A stretch of DNA of 64,000 bases from NCEH01 sp043195195 (GCF_043195195.1 NZ_JBAFWT010000020.1:1-64000); one strand, 5' to 3'; shown: positions 51,792 through 61,906, counted from the first letter of the stretch. Program-made: numbers and translations. Notes: generated from the letters alone by a model not told the origin.

Positions 51792-52508
51792 TCAATAACG
51801 GCGCATCAATCCCACGAGCCGGCCTTGGACGCGCACCCGGTCGGGACCGAAGATCCGCGTCTCATAAGCCGGGTTGGCAGCTTCGAGGGCGATGGAGGCG
51901 CCCTTTTTGCGCAGGCGCTTCAAGGTGGCTTCCTCGTCGTCCACCAAAGCGACGATGATATCGCCGGTCTCAGCCGTATCGCATTTGCGGATCAGCACCG
52001 TGTCGCCATCGAGGATGCCGGCTTCGATCATGCTGTCGCCGCGCACTTCAAGGGCGAAATGCTCGCCCGAGCCAAGCATTTCCGGCGGCACGTTCAAGGT
52101 ATGGCTGCGCGTCTGTATGGCCGAGATCGGCGAGCCGGCGGCGATGCGGCCCATAACCGGCACGGTGACCGTGGGCGAGGCATCCTCGTCTTCCATCGGT
52201 GGGCGGACCCGTCCAAGGCTGCCCTCGATCACGCTCGGGGAGAAGCCACGCCCGCCGCCGGAGGAGCGACTGGCCGCAAGGCCAGGCGCCGCGCTGTCGG
52301 GCAGGCGCACCACTTCCAAGGCACGGGCGCGATTTGGCAGGCGGCGGATGAAGCCACGCTCTTCCAGCGCCGTGATCAGGCGATGAATGCCGGACTTGGA
52401 GCGAAGATCCAGCGCTTCCTTCATCTCGTCGAAAGAGGGAGGAACGCCGGTCTCTTTCAAGCGCTCATGGATGAAACGCAAAAGGTCGTATTGCTTGCGC
52501 GTCAGCAT
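51792..52508 (-). CDS. lexA: LexA SOS repressor
   Basis: LexA represses SOS genes and cleaves itself when RecA is activated. The 238-residue product begins MLTRKQYDLLRFIHERLKET with the winged helix (1-65). The cleavage site is Ala124-Gly125 in MGRIAAGSPISA, the catalytic Ser159 lies in RGDSMIEAGILDG and Lys197 in ATLKRLRKK. The linker of about 50 residues is longer than usual. A Met six codons upstream (52526) is in frame, but rhizobial LexA proteins start at this Met. Its promoter overlaps an SOS box, so it represses itself. Confidence 0.95.
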   Translation of the reverse strand: MLTRKQYDLLRFIHERLKETGVPPSFDEMKEALDLRSKSGIHRLITALEERGFIRRLPNRARALEVVRLPDSAAPGLAASRSSGGGRGFSPSVIEGSLGRVRPPMEDEDASPTVTVPVMGRIAAGSPISAIQTRSHTLNVPPEMLGSGEHFALEVRGDSMIEAGILDGDTVLIRKCDTAETGDIIVALVDDEEATLKRLRKKGASIALEAANPAYETRIFGPDRVRVQGRLVGLMRRY

Positions 52509-52591
52509 GGCCTCGTCCGCCCCCATCCCAATTTCCGCTTTTCAAGCGATGCCCGAGAGACATCACAGAAAACGAAACAAATCATGAACAA

Positions 52592-52620
52592 GCATTAGCT
52601 GTTCCTTTTGTGTTCCGCAA
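52592..52620 (-). promoter_or_regulatory. lexA promoter
   Basis: On the minus strand TTGCGG (52620-52615) and TAATGC (52597-52592) are separated by exactly 17 bases, about 85 bases before the lexA start. The SOS box at 52601-52615 occupies this spacer and one base of the -35 hexamer. Confidence 0.55.
52601..52615. promoter_or_regulatory. LexA-binding SOS box
   Basis: GTTCCTTTTGTGTTC is a perfect copy of the alphaproteobacterial SOS box GTTC-N7-GTTC. It lies between the -35 and -10 hexamers of lexA, where bound LexA would block polymerase. A weaker copy, GAAC-N7-AAAC, lies at 52624-52638 and may add cooperativity. Confidence 0.85.
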
Positions 52621-52645
52621 GGGTGAACATCTCGTAAACGGTATT

Positions 52646-53860
52646 TCAGGAGGGAAACGGGAGGATCATGCAGGGGTCGCCCACCGCGCCCGGAGGGGCA
52701 AAGGCGGGGCGGATCAGCAGGCAATCGGCCGCGGCGAGGGTCGAGAGCATCGAGCTGTCCTGGATCGGCAGAGGGGTAGCGCACACGGCGCCGTCCTCGG
52801 CATGGGAGAGGGTAGCGCGCATGTAATCGATGCGGGAATCGTTCGCCCGGGTGGGCGCGCCGAGCCGTGCCGGCCGGGGCTCCGGTGCCAGCCTGGAGGC
52901 GCCCTGCAGGGCGTTCAGCAAGGTGGTGAGGAACAGCACCGCGCAGACATAGGCGGAGACCGGATTGCCCGGCAGCCCGAGCACTTGCATCGCGCCGCGC
53001 GCGCCGAACATCAGCGGCTTTCCCGGCCGCAGCGCGATTCTGTGAATGGTGAGGGCGACCCCTTCGTCCCGCAGCGCGGGCGCGATCAGGTCGTGTTCGC
53101 CCACCGAGGCGCCGCCCGAGGTCACCAGCACGTCGACCCCCGATTCGGCCGCAGCCCGGATGGCGGCGCGGGTGGCCTCCAGGGAATCACCCACCAGGCC
53201 GAGATCCACCGGCTCCGCGCCGCAGGCGCGCGCAAGTGCGGCGAGCCCGTACACGTTCGAGACCACCACCTCCGAGAGCGCGCCGGTTCCCGAGCCGGGC
53301 CGCACCAGTTCGTCGCCGGTCTGCAGAATGCCCACCTTCGGCCGGGCGCGAACATCAAGGCGCGCATGATTTGCGGCAGCGGCCAGCATCACGTCGCGGT
53401 CGGTGAGGCGATGCCCTGCCCGTAGGATGAGGCCGCCGGCCGGGAAGTCGAAACCGGCCTTGCGCACATTGCGCAGCGGGGCGGTATGCACGGTCGTGGT
53501 GATGGTTGCGCCGTCGCGGGTGATGTTCTCCTGGATCACCACCGTGTCGGCACCGTGCGGTAGCAAGGCCCCGGTGAAGATCCGCACCGTCTCGCCCGGC
53601 GCGATCGTGCCGGCAAAAGGACGGCCGGCGGCGGATTCGCCGATGACCCGCAGCGTGGCCGGGACCTCTGCGATGTCGGCGCTGGAAACTGCGTATCCGT
53701 CCATGGCCGACATGTCGGCCGCCGGCTGGCTGCGCAACGCCCAGAGATCGCTTGCAAGCACCCGGCCGGTGGCCTCGGCCACGCTCACGCTCTCGACCGG
53801 CAGCGCAGCGATGCCCGCCACCACAAGCGCAAGCGCCTCATCCACGGGCATCAAGGCCAT
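52646..53860 (-). CDS. moeA: Molybdopterin molybdenumtransferase
   Basis: MoeA inserts molybdenum into molybdopterin-AMP to form the active cofactor. The 404-residue product has MSAMDGYAVSSADIAEVPAT near residue 50, GRPFAGTIAPGETVRIFTGA, and VLVTSGGASVGEHDLIAPAL near residue 245, plus GLPGNPVSAYVCAVLFL toward the C-terminus. It lies between moaC (82 bases upstream) and lexA, the standard alphaproteobacterial layout. Confidence 0.95.
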   Translation of the reverse strand: MALMPVDEALALVVAGIAALPVESVSVAEATGRVLASDLWALRSQPAADMSAMDGYAVSSADIAEVPATLRVIGESAAGRPFAGTIAPGETVRIFTGALLPHGADTVVIQENITRDGATITTTVHTAPLRNVRKAGFDFPAGGLILRAGHRLTDRDVMLAAAANHARLDVRARPKVGILQTGDELVRPGSGTGALSEVVVSNVYGLAALARACGAEPVDLGLVGDSLEATRAAIRAAAESGVDVLVTSGGASVGEHDLIAPALRDEGVALTIHRIALRPGKPLMFGARGAMQVLGLPGNPVSAYVCAVLFLTTLLNALQGASRLAPEPRPARLGAPTRANDSRIDYMRATLSHAEDGAVCATPLPIQDSSMLSTLAAADCLLIRPAFAPPGAVGDPCMILPFPS

Positions 53861-53942
53861 GTCGCCTGCTCCGAATCCATTATGCGTTCGGATGCGTTAT
53901 ACCAACGACCACGGTCTTTGACTGGTTTCGATCTGAATTCGC

Positions 53943-54425
53943 TCAGGCGCCTGCGGCGCGCCATTCGCCGGAGCGTCCGCCGGATTTTTCCAACAGGCGA
54001 ACCCCCTCGATGCGCATGCCGCGGTCGGCCGCCTTCGCCATGTCGTAAATGGTCAGGCAGGCGATGGAAACCGCAGTGAGCGCTTCCATCTCGACGCCGG
54101 TCTGGCCGCTTACCTTCACCCGCGCGCGCACCACGAGACCGGGGAGGGCGGCATCCGGCGCTATCTCCACCTCGACCTTCGAGAGCATCAGGGGATGGCA
54201 GAGCGGAATCAGCTCGTGCGTGCGCTTGGAGGCCATGATGCCGGCAATGCGGGCGACGCCGAGGACGTCGCCCTTCTTCGCATTGCCGGACAAAATGAGG
54301 TCCAGCGTCTCGGACGCCATGATGACCCGGCCCTCCGCCAGAGCCTCGCGCGCGGTCACCGCCTTGTCCGCGACATCGACCATGCGCGCGGCGCCCTGGG
54401 CATCGAGGTGGGTCAGTTCGGACAT
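53943..54425 (-). CDS. moaC: Cyclic pyranopterin monophosphate synthase
   Basis: MoaC acts with MoaA to make cyclic pyranopterin monophosphate, the first molybdopterin intermediate. The 160-residue product has ARMVDVADKAVTAREALAEG near the N-terminus, HELIPLCHPLMLSKVEVEI, and TGVEMEALTAVSIACLTIYD. The conserved Lys and Asp residues of the active site are present. It begins 4 bases after the DUF2147 gene stop, implying one mRNA. Confidence 0.96.
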   Translation of the reverse strand: MSELTHLDAQGAARMVDVADKAVTAREALAEGRVIMASETLDLILSGNAKKGDVLGVARIAGIMASKRTHELIPLCHPLMLSKVEVEIAPDAALPGLVVRARVKVSGQTGVEMEALTAVSIACLTIYDMAKAADRGMRIEGVRLLEKSGGRSGEWRAAGA

Positions 54426-54429
54426 GGCG

Positions 54430-54858
54430 TCAGCGGCTCCTGGTCCAGGTCTGGGTCTTGCAGAAGGGCACGATCACGCACCCGCGCACGTTCAGCGTAT
54501 TGTCGCCGTCGAGGCGCAAGGTGGCGCTATAGGTCTTGCCGTCGTCGGCATTATAGATCTCGCCGCCCGTCCATTCGGCCGGGCCACCTGCGAAGCCTTG
54601 GAGAATCTGCAGGCCCTTCAGCGGGCGGGTCCGCAGGGCCGCGTTGGAATTATTGACATCCTTCAGGCCCGGGTCGGCCTTGATGCCGTCGGACGAAACG
54701 AGCCGGCCGCACACGGAACTGCCGCACCGGGTGATCTCTACCAGTCCGTTTTTGGTCGGCGTCGCCCAGGTGCCGGTCACATCGGCGGCGCGCGCGGGCA
54801 GGGCGGCGATGGGAAGGGCGGCGATGGACAGCGCGGCCGCCAGAAGCAGCGTCTTCAT
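54430..54858 (-). CDS. DUF2147-family secreted protein
   Basis: The 142-residue product has a signal peptide (cleavage near AALPARAADV, about residue 23). The mature domain typical of DUF2147 follows: VTGTWATPTKNGLVEITRCG, LVSSDGIKADPGLKDVNNSN and GGEIYNADDGKTYSATLRLD. The fold resembles lipocalin-like beta barrels and may bind a ligand in the periplasm; the function is unproven. AAGGGAGA precedes the ATG at 54858, with an alternative Met two codons upstream. It is inserted between trpC and moaC. Confidence 0.85.
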   Translation of the reverse strand: MKTLLLAAALSIAALPIAALPARAADVTGTWATPTKNGLVEITRCGSSVCGRLVSSDGIKADPGLKDVNNSNAALRTRPLKGLQILQGFAGGPAEWTGGEIYNADDGKTYSATLRLDGDNTLNVRGCVIVPFCKTQTWTRSR

Positions 54859-54949
54859 GAGCATTCTCCCTTGGTCGTCATTTGCGCATCCACCTCGTTG
54901 GCGGGTGGACGGGACGGCATTAGACTTCAAGGTGACGTATACGGCAAGT

Positions 54950-55737
54950 TTACGCCGCAAGCAGCGTTCGGGTCGCGGATGCGACATCGGTTTGCCGCAT
55001 GAGGCTTTCGCCCACCAGGATCGTGCCGATGCCGATGCCGGCGAGCCGCGCCACGTCCTGCTGCGTGAAGATGCCGCTCTCGCCGATGCAGATCCGGTCC
55101 TTCGGCACGCGGGGCGCCAGGCTCTCGCTGGTTGCCAGCGTGGTTTCGAACGTGCGCAGATTGCGGTTGTTGATTCCGACCAACGTGCAGGGCAGGGCAA
55201 GCGCCCGGTCCAACTCCTCGGAATCATGGACTTCCACAATGGCGTCCATGCCGTAGGCGGTCGCCGCATCAAGCAGATCGCGGGCCAGCGCGTCATCTAC
55301 GCCGGCCATGATGATGAGAATGCAGTCGGCGCCCCAGGCCCGCGCCTCCGCCACCTGATAGGTGTCGTACATGAAATCCTTGCGCAGCACCGGCAGCGAG
55401 ACAGCGGCGCGGGCGGCCATCAGGAATTCCGGCGCGCCCTGGAACGAGGGCGTGTCGGTGAGCACCGAAAGGCAGGTCGCGCCCCCGGCCTCATAGGCGC
55501 GAGCGAGCGCGGGCGGATCGAAGTCGGCCCGAATCAGGCCCTTGGAGGGACTGGCCTTCTTGATCTCGGCGATCAGCGCCGTGCGGCCGGCGTCCAGGGC
55601 CGCGCGCAGGGCGCCGGCGAACGGACGGACCGGGCTTGCGGCGCGTGCCGCCGCCTCGATTTCGGCGCGTGGGCGGGCGGCCTTGGCGGCTGCGATCTCG
55701 ACGCGCTTATAGGCTTCGATACGGGTGAGGATGTCGC

Positions 55738-55741
<4 letters not shown>
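54950..55741 (-). CDS. trpC: Indole-3-glycerol phosphate synthase
   Basis: TrpC closes the indole ring of indole-3-glycerol phosphate in tryptophan synthesis. The 263-residue TIM-barrel product has LIAEIKKASPSKGLIRADFD near residue 52, SVLTDTPSFQGAPEFLMAAR, and VGINNRNLRTFETTLATSES near residue 190. The start ATG overlaps the trpD stop (ATGA), so translation is coupled. It is monofunctional, not fused to TrpF. Confidence 0.96.
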
Positions 55742-56772
<1,031 letters not shown>

Positions 56773-56776
56773 CGCG

Positions 56777-57382
56777 TCAGCTCCGTGCCCGCCGGCCTTC
56801 GTTGAAGGCCCGGGCGATATCGAGGAAATTGCGCAGCAGGGCGTGGCCGTTCTCCGAGGCGATGCTCTCGGGATGGAACTGCACGCCGTGCACGGGGAGG
56901 GTGCGGTGGGCAAGGCCCATGATCAGGCCATCGTCGGTGCGCGCGGTCACCTCCAGCGCGGCGGGCAAGGTGTTCTGCTCGACGATCAGGGAGTGATAGC
57001 GGGTCGCGAGGAAGGAATGGTTGAGCCCGCGAAACACCGAGCGGCCCTCGTGGTGGATCTGCGACATCTTCCCGTGCATGGGGATGGGCGCGCGCACCAC
57101 ATCGCCGCCGAACACCTGGCCGATGGCCTGGTGGCCGAGGCACACGCCGAACAGCGGCACCTGCGTGCTGGCGCGCGCGATCAGATCGCAGCAGATACCG
57201 GCCTCGGTGGGGGTGCAGGGGCCCGGCGAGATGACGATGGCATCGGGCTTTTCCGCCAGCACCTCATCAACGCTCAGCGCGTCGTTGCGGTGAACGGTGA
57301 CATTTGCGCCCAGCTCGCCGAGATAATGGACGAGGTTGTAGGTGAAGCTGTCGTAATTATCGATCAGCGTTACGGCGGTCAT
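56777..57382 (-). CDS. trpG: Anthranilate synthase component II (glutamine amidotransferase)
   Basis: TrpG hydrolyses glutamine to supply ammonia to TrpE. The 201-residue product has LIDNYDSFTYNLVHYLGELG near the N-terminus, the nucleophile Cys81 in LFGVCLGHQAIGQVFGG, and the HPESIASENGH triad near residue 170. GCCTGGAGCC precedes the ATG. It may also serve p-aminobenzoate synthesis, as in other amphibolic TrpG proteins. It is separate from trpE, unlike the fused TrpE(G) of Rhizobiaceae. Confidence 0.95.
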   Translation of the reverse strand: MTAVTLIDNYDSFTYNLVHYLGELGANVTVHRNDALSVDEVLAEKPDAIVISPGPCTPTEAGICCDLIARASTQVPLFGVCLGHQAIGQVFGGDVVRAPIPMHGKMSQIHHEGRSVFRGLNHSFLATRYHSLIVEQNTLPAALEVTARTDDGLIMGLAHRTLPVHGVQFHPESIASENGHALLRNFLDIARAFNEGRRARS

Positions 57383-57449
57383 CGTGGCTCCAGGCCCGGC
57401 GGATCCGGGCAGGCGCGCTCCTCGCGACAAAGTGGGAGCTGCGCCCCGA

Positions 57450-57479
57450 GTTAAAGCGCGGGGGTGACGGAAGGGTCAA
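57450..57479 (-). promoter_or_regulatory. Candidate internal promoter for trpG-trpD-trpC
   Basis: On the minus strand TTGACC (57479-57474) and TTTAAC (57455-57450) are 18 bases apart, 67 bases upstream of trpG, in the 139-base gap after trpE. It could drive trpGDC separately from trpE. The -10 match is moderate. Confidence 0.4.
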
Positions 57480-57521
57480 GCCTGACGCCATCGCTCGCGA
57501 AAGGAGATCGGATGCGCCATG

Positions 57522-59039
57522 TCACTGGCCCCTTTTGGCGCCGGCGGCGAAGCGCACCGCTTCCTCGCCGGCACGGAACAGCGCCTTGGCCTTGTTGATG
57601 CATTCCTGGTGCTCGCTCAGCGGCACGGAATCATACACCAGCCCGGCGCCGGCCTGCACATACATGCGCCCGTCCTTCACCACGGCGGTGCGCAGGACGA
57701 TGCAGGTGTCCATCTCGCCATTGGCGCTGAAATAGCCGATGGCCCCGGCATAGATGCCGCGCTTGTCCTTCTCCAGTTCGTCGATGATCTCCATGGCCCG
57801 CACCTTGGGCGCGCCGGAGACCGTGCCGGCGGGAAAACCCGCCGCCAGCGCGTCGAGCGCGTCGAAGCGCGGATCAACCTTGCCCTCGACGTTGGAGACG
57901 ATGTGCATCACCTGACTGTAGCGCTCGATGAAGAAGCTGTCGGTGACTTCCACGGTGCCGATCTGCGAGACGCGGCCGGCATCGTTGCGGCCGAGGTCCA
58001 GCAGCATGAGATGCTCGGCGCGCTCCTTCGGGTCGGCGAGAAGCTCGCTTGCCAGCGCCTCGTCCTCCACATGGGTCGCGCCGCGCTTGCGGGTGCCGGC
58101 GATGGGGCGGATGGTGACCTTGCCGTCACGCAGCCGCACCAGGATCTCGGGGCTGGAACAGACGACCGAGAAGCCCTCGAAGTTCAGATAGACTAGGAAC
58201 GGCGCCGGATTGACCCGACGCAGCGCGCGGTAGAGCGCGAACGGGGGCAGGGCGAACGGGCTCTCGAAACGCTGGGAGAGCACCACCTGGAAGATATCGC
58301 CGGCGCGGATATAGTCCTTCGCCTGCTCCACCATGGCGCAGAATTCAGCCTCGGTGGTATTGGAGACGGGCTCCACATGGGCGTGGAACGGCTCCGGCGC
58401 GGGATGGGCCATGGGCCGATCGAGCCCCGCCACCACGCTGTCGAGCCGCGCCAGCGCCGCCTCGAACGCCGCGCGGGCGGTCACGCCGTCCTGCGGGCGC
58501 ACGGGGGTCACGGCGGTGAGTTCGTCCTTCACCGCATCGAACACCACCATCAAGGTGGGGCGGATCAGCAGGGCTTCCGGCACGCCGATGGGATCGGGCT
58601 TGGCCGGCGCGAGGCGCTCCATCTGGCGCACCATGTCATAGCCGAGATAGCCGAACACGCCCGCCGCCATGGGCGGGGCGCCGGCCGGCAGGTCGATGGC
58701 CGATTCGGCCAGCAGGCTGCGCAGGGCCACGAGCGGCGGTTCGGCGCAGGGCTCGAACGCCGTCCGGTCCTTGAGTGCCGCGCGGTTGATCTCGGCCGTG
58801 TCGCCATTGGCGCGCCAGATCACGTCAGGGTCGAGGCCGATCATGGAATAGCGGCCGCGAGTCTGCCCGCCCTCCACCGATTCCAGCAGGAACGCGTTGG
58901 GCTTCTCGCCCGCGATCTTGAGGAAGGCGGAGACCGGGGTCTCGAGGTCGGCGATCAGCGTGACCGTGACGATCTGTGCCTCGCCGCGCGCATAGCGTTG
59001 GGCGAAAGCCTCAAAATCGGAGGGCGCGTTCATCATCAT
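57522..59039 (-). CDS. trpE: Anthranilate synthase component I
   Basis: TrpE converts chorismate and ammonia to anthranilate. The 505-residue product contains the feedback-binding region LLESVEGGQTRGRYSMIGLD near residue 60, the PIAGTRKRGATHVEDEALAS block and the catalytic AERAEHLMLLDLGRNDAGRV-type segment (ERAEHLMLLDLGRNDAGRVS), and AGFPAGTVSGAPKVRAMEII toward the C-terminus. Three consecutive ATG codons (59039, 59036, 59033) could serve as the start. It begins 5 bases after the ppiD stop, so no separate leader or attenuator fits here. Confidence 0.95.
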   Translation of the reverse strand: MMMNAPSDFEAFAQRYARGEAQIVTVTLIADLETPVSAFLKIAGEKPNAFLLESVEGGQTRGRYSMIGLDPDVIWRANGDTAEINRAALKDRTAFEPCAEPPLVALRSLLAESAIDLPAGAPPMAAGVFGYLGYDMVRQMERLAPAKPDPIGVPEALLIRPTLMVVFDAVKDELTAVTPVRPQDGVTARAAFEAALARLDSVVAGLDRPMAHPAPEPFHAHVEPVSNTTEAEFCAMVEQAKDYIRAGDIFQVVLSQRFESPFALPPFALYRALRRVNPAPFLVYLNFEGFSVVCSSPEILVRLRDGKVTIRPIAGTRKRGATHVEDEALASELLADPKERAEHLMLLDLGRNDAGRVSQIGTVEVTDSFFIERYSQVMHIVSNVEGKVDPRFDALDALAAGFPAGTVSGAPKVRAMEIIDELEKDKRGIYAGAIGYFSANGEMDTCIVLRTAVVKDGRMYVQAGAGLVYDSVPLSEHQECINKAKALFRAGEEAVRFAAGAKRGQ

Positions 59040-59044
59040 CCCGC

Positions 59045-60940
59045 TCAATTCGCGCTCGCGCCGATGGACTGCTGAAGCAGCGGCTCGTTCACCGAGACGC
59101 CGATCTGGGTGCGCAACTGGGCGAGATATTGCAGCAGCAGGTCGGTCTCGATCTGCTGCCCGATGCGTGTGGCGGCCTGCTGCTCGGCCGTCGTTTCCGG
59201 CGGCACGACAATCCCGGTGACCTGAAACAGGATGCGCTCCGCCGGCACGGTTCCGGACGCAAGGCCGTAGCCGTGCAGGGCCACGTCGAAGATCTTCGCG
59301 ATGGCATCAGCCGAAAAATCCGAGGCGGCACGGCCTCTTTGCAGGTTTTCCGCAGATTTCACTTCAAGCCCGGCTGCGCCCGCCACATCGGCCAGCGTCT
59401 TGCCGCCCTGCACGTCCGCGAGGAGCTGCTTGGCCTTGGCATCGACCGCCTTCACGGTCTCGTCCTCGGTCCAGCGCGCCACCACCTGCTCGCGCACCTC
59501 GTCGAACGGGCGTTCGCGGGCGGGGGTCACCTCGTTGACGTCGTACCAGACATAGCCGCCGTTATCCGGCAATTGCACCGGCTCGGTCTCCACACCCGGC
59601 TGCGAGGCGAAGGACCCGGCGATCACCTCGGCGCCGCCGGGAATGCCCCGCACCTCGGCCCCGGTGGGATCGCGGCCGGAGCGGTCCACGGCATCGATGG
59701 TCTCGCTCTGCAGGCCGACCTTCTGCGCGATCTCCGCCAGCGTCGCGCCGGAGCCGCGGTCGTCCTCGATGGCATCGTGCTTGTCCAGCAGCTCGCGCCG
59801 GGCGCGGTCGAGGGCAAGCTCCTTGCGCAGCACGTCCTGCACCTGCTCAAGCGGTTGCTGCTGGGCGGGCTCGATCTTGGTCACGTGCACCAGGGCGGAG
59901 CCGAACGCGCCGGGAACCGGCGCGCTGGTGCCGTCGACGGGGAGCGAGAAGGCCGCTTCGGCGATCTTGGGATCGATCAGGTCGGTCCGCACCACTGTGC
60001 CGAGATCGATGTCCTTGGGGCTAAGGCCGCGCGCGGCGGCGATCTGGTCGAAGGTTTCGCCGGCCTTGATCTTGTCCGAGGCCTGCTGCGCCTCGTCCGC
60101 CTTGGAGAAGACGATCTGCTGAACGGTGCGGCGCTCCGGCGTGCCGAAACGGGCAGCGTTGCGCTCATAGGCGGCCTTGATGTCCGCGTCGCTCACCTGA
60201 ATCCAGGGCGCGAGCGTTGCGGGGGTGAGGGCAAGAACCGTGATCTTGCGATATTCCGGCGCCCGGAAGGTGATCTTGTGGGTGGTGAAAAAGGCCTGAA
60301 GCTGCGCGTCGGTCGGCGCGGCGACCGGGCCTGCGGCCGCGGGACCGACCGCGAGATAGGACACTGCGCGCTGCTCGCTCTCATAGCGATGGGCCGCGTT
60401 CAGCAGGATGGCGGGCGCAACGAGATCCCCGCCGACGGCGGACGCGATCTGCTGACGCAGCATGCGCTGCTTTTCCGCCGCCAGGAAACGCGGCTCGGTG
60501 AGGTTGTTGGCCCGCAGGAGCTGCTGGAAATAGGCCGGGTCGAACTCGGTCGCGCCGGGACGCCGCAAGGCGGGATTGGCGCGGACGGTGCGCGCCACCT
60601 CTTCATCGGAAATGGCCAGACCCAGGCTCTTGGCCGCGTCGTCGAGCGTGGCCTCGGCCACCATCTGGTTCAGCACCTGCCGGTCGAGGCCGAACGCGCG
60701 CGCCTGCTCGGGCGTGAACGGGCGCCCGGTGCGCCGGCCGATCTGCTGGATCTGATCGAGATATTGCTGGCGGAACGCGTCCGCGGAAATCTCGGTGTCA
60801 CCAACCTTGGCCACGGCGCGCGCGCTCGGGCCGCGAAACACGTCTGCGATGCCCCAAACGAGAAAGCTGACGGTGAGCAGGAGAAGGAAGGCCTTGGCGA
60901 TGAAGCCTGAGGCGCCTTTACGGAGAGTCTGAAGTACCAT
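59045..60940 (-). CDS. PpiD/SurA-type peptidyl-prolyl isomerase
   Basis: This is a membrane-anchored periplasmic folding helper of the SurA/PpiD type. The 631-residue product has an N-terminal transmembrane anchor (about 13-33, FIAKAFLLLLTVSFLVWGIA), a SurA-N domain (40-200), and a rotamase-like region (about 240-390) with KADEAQQASDKIKAGETFDQ. A long C-terminal part follows. It is divergent from tpiA and directly upstream of trpE, probably in one mRNA. The parvulin domain is somewhat degenerate, so catalytic activity is not certain. Confidence 0.88.
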   Translation of the reverse strand: MVLQTLRKGASGFIAKAFLLLLTVSFLVWGIADVFRGPSARAVAKVGDTEISADAFRQQYLDQIQQIGRRTGRPFTPEQARAFGLDRQVLNQMVAEATLDDAAKSLGLAISDEEVARTVRANPALRRPGATEFDPAYFQQLLRANNLTEPRFLAAEKQRMLRQQIASAVGGDLVAPAILLNAAHRYESEQRAVSYLAVGPAAAGPVAAPTDAQLQAFFTTHKITFRAPEYRKITVLALTPATLAPWIQVSDADIKAAYERNAARFGTPERRTVQQIVFSKADEAQQASDKIKAGETFDQIAAARGLSPKDIDLGTVVRTDLIDPKIAEAAFSLPVDGTSAPVPGAFGSALVHVTKIEPAQQQPLEQVQDVLRKELALDRARRELLDKHDAIEDDRGSGATLAEIAQKVGLQSETIDAVDRSGRDPTGAEVRGIPGGAEVIAGSFASQPGVETEPVQLPDNGGYVWYDVNEVTPARERPFDEVREQVVARWTEDETVKAVDAKAKQLLADVQGGKTLADVAGAAGLEVKSAENLQRGRAASDFSADAIAKIFDVALHGYGLASGTVPAERILFQVTGIVVPPETTAEQQAATRIGQQIETDLLLQYLAQLRTQIGVSVNEPLLQQSIGASAN

Positions 60941-61109
60941 TGCTCAGTCTGGTTTGAGGAGGGGCGCGGCCCCGACGCAGAAGGCGCGCATCATAGGGAG
61001 GGGGACCTCGCGCCGCAACGGCGCAGGCGGGGCCGTTTGCCGTGTCGCGCGCCCTCTGATAACCGGACGGAAACACCCCTGTCCATCGTCATCCGCACCG
61101 GAGGAATTC

Positions 61110-61868
61110 ATGCCCGTCGTTCGCCGCCCGCTCGTCGCCGGAAACTGGAAAATGAACGGGCTGCGGCACTCGGGGGCGGAGTTGCTGGCCATGGTGGAAG
61201 GCTATGACGCGGGTTTGCGGGAACGGGTCGATCTGTTGATCTGCCCGCCGGCGACGCTGATCGCGGGCCTTGCCGGCGAGATCGCCGGCTCGGCCATTGC
61301 CATCGGCGCCCAGGATTGCCACGCCAAGCCCTGCGGCGCCCACACCGGGGATATCGCGGCCGAGATGATCGCCGATGCCGGCGCCAGCCATGTCATCGTC
61401 GGGCACAGCGAGCGCCGCACCGACCATGGCGAGAGCGACGCGATGGTGCAGGCGAAGGCGGCAGCTGCCCTGCGCGCGGGACTGGTACCGGTGGTCTGTG
61501 TCGGCGAGACGCAAGCCGAGCGCGATGCGGACGCCTGCCTGCATGTGGTGGCCCGGCAGGTGAGGGGATCCGTTCCCGCGGGCATTTCGGCGGAAAAGCT
61601 TGTGATCGCCTATGAGCCGGTGTGGGCGATCGGCACCGGCCGCGTGCCCACCGTGAAGGATGTGGAGGAAGTGCACGGCGAGATTCGCGGCGTCCTGCGC
61701 GAGCTGTTCGGCGCGGAGGCGGAGAAGGTGCGCATCCTCTACGGCGGCTCGGTGAAGCCGGACAATGCCGCGACCCTGCTGAGGGCGAGCGATGTGGATG
61801 GCGCCCTGGTGGGCGGAGCAAGCCTGAAGGCCGCCGACTTCCTCGCCATCGCGCGGGCCTATCTCTAG
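61110..61868 (+). CDS. tpiA: Triose-phosphate isomerase
   Basis: TpiA interconverts dihydroxyacetone phosphate and glyceraldehyde 3-phosphate in glycolysis. The 252-residue product has LVAGNWKMNG with catalytic Lys14, VIVGHSERRTDHGES with the catalytic His, and IAYEPVWAIGTGR with the catalytic Glu. It ends with RILYGGSVKPDNAATLLRAS. GGAGGAATTC precedes the ATG; an earlier open frame is not conserved. The usual alphaproteobacterial follower secG is absent; bamE lies convergent instead. Confidence 0.96.
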   Translation: MPVVRRPLVAGNWKMNGLRHSGAELLAMVEGYDAGLRERVDLLICPPATLIAGLAGEIAGSAIAIGAQDCHAKPCGAHTGDIAAEMIADAGASHVIVGHSERRTDHGESDAMVQAKAAAALRAGLVPVVCVGETQAERDADACLHVVARQVRGSVPAGISAEKLVIAYEPVWAIGTGRVPTVKDVEEVHGEIRGVLRELFGAEAEKVRILYGGSVKPDNAATLLRASDVDGALVGGASLKAADFLAIARAYL

Positions 61869-61881
61869 GACCTTCAGGAAA

Positions 61882-61906
61882 GGCGGCCGGAGGAGGCCGC
61901 CGAAGT
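61882..61906. terminator. Hairpin between convergent tpiA and bamE
   Basis: GGCGGCC (61882-61888) pairs perfectly with GGCCGCC (61895-61901) across a six-base loop, 13 bases after the tpiA stop. There is only GAAGTT after it, so termination activity is uncertain. A second GC-rich inverted repeat lies at about 61930-61957. Confidence 0.35.
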
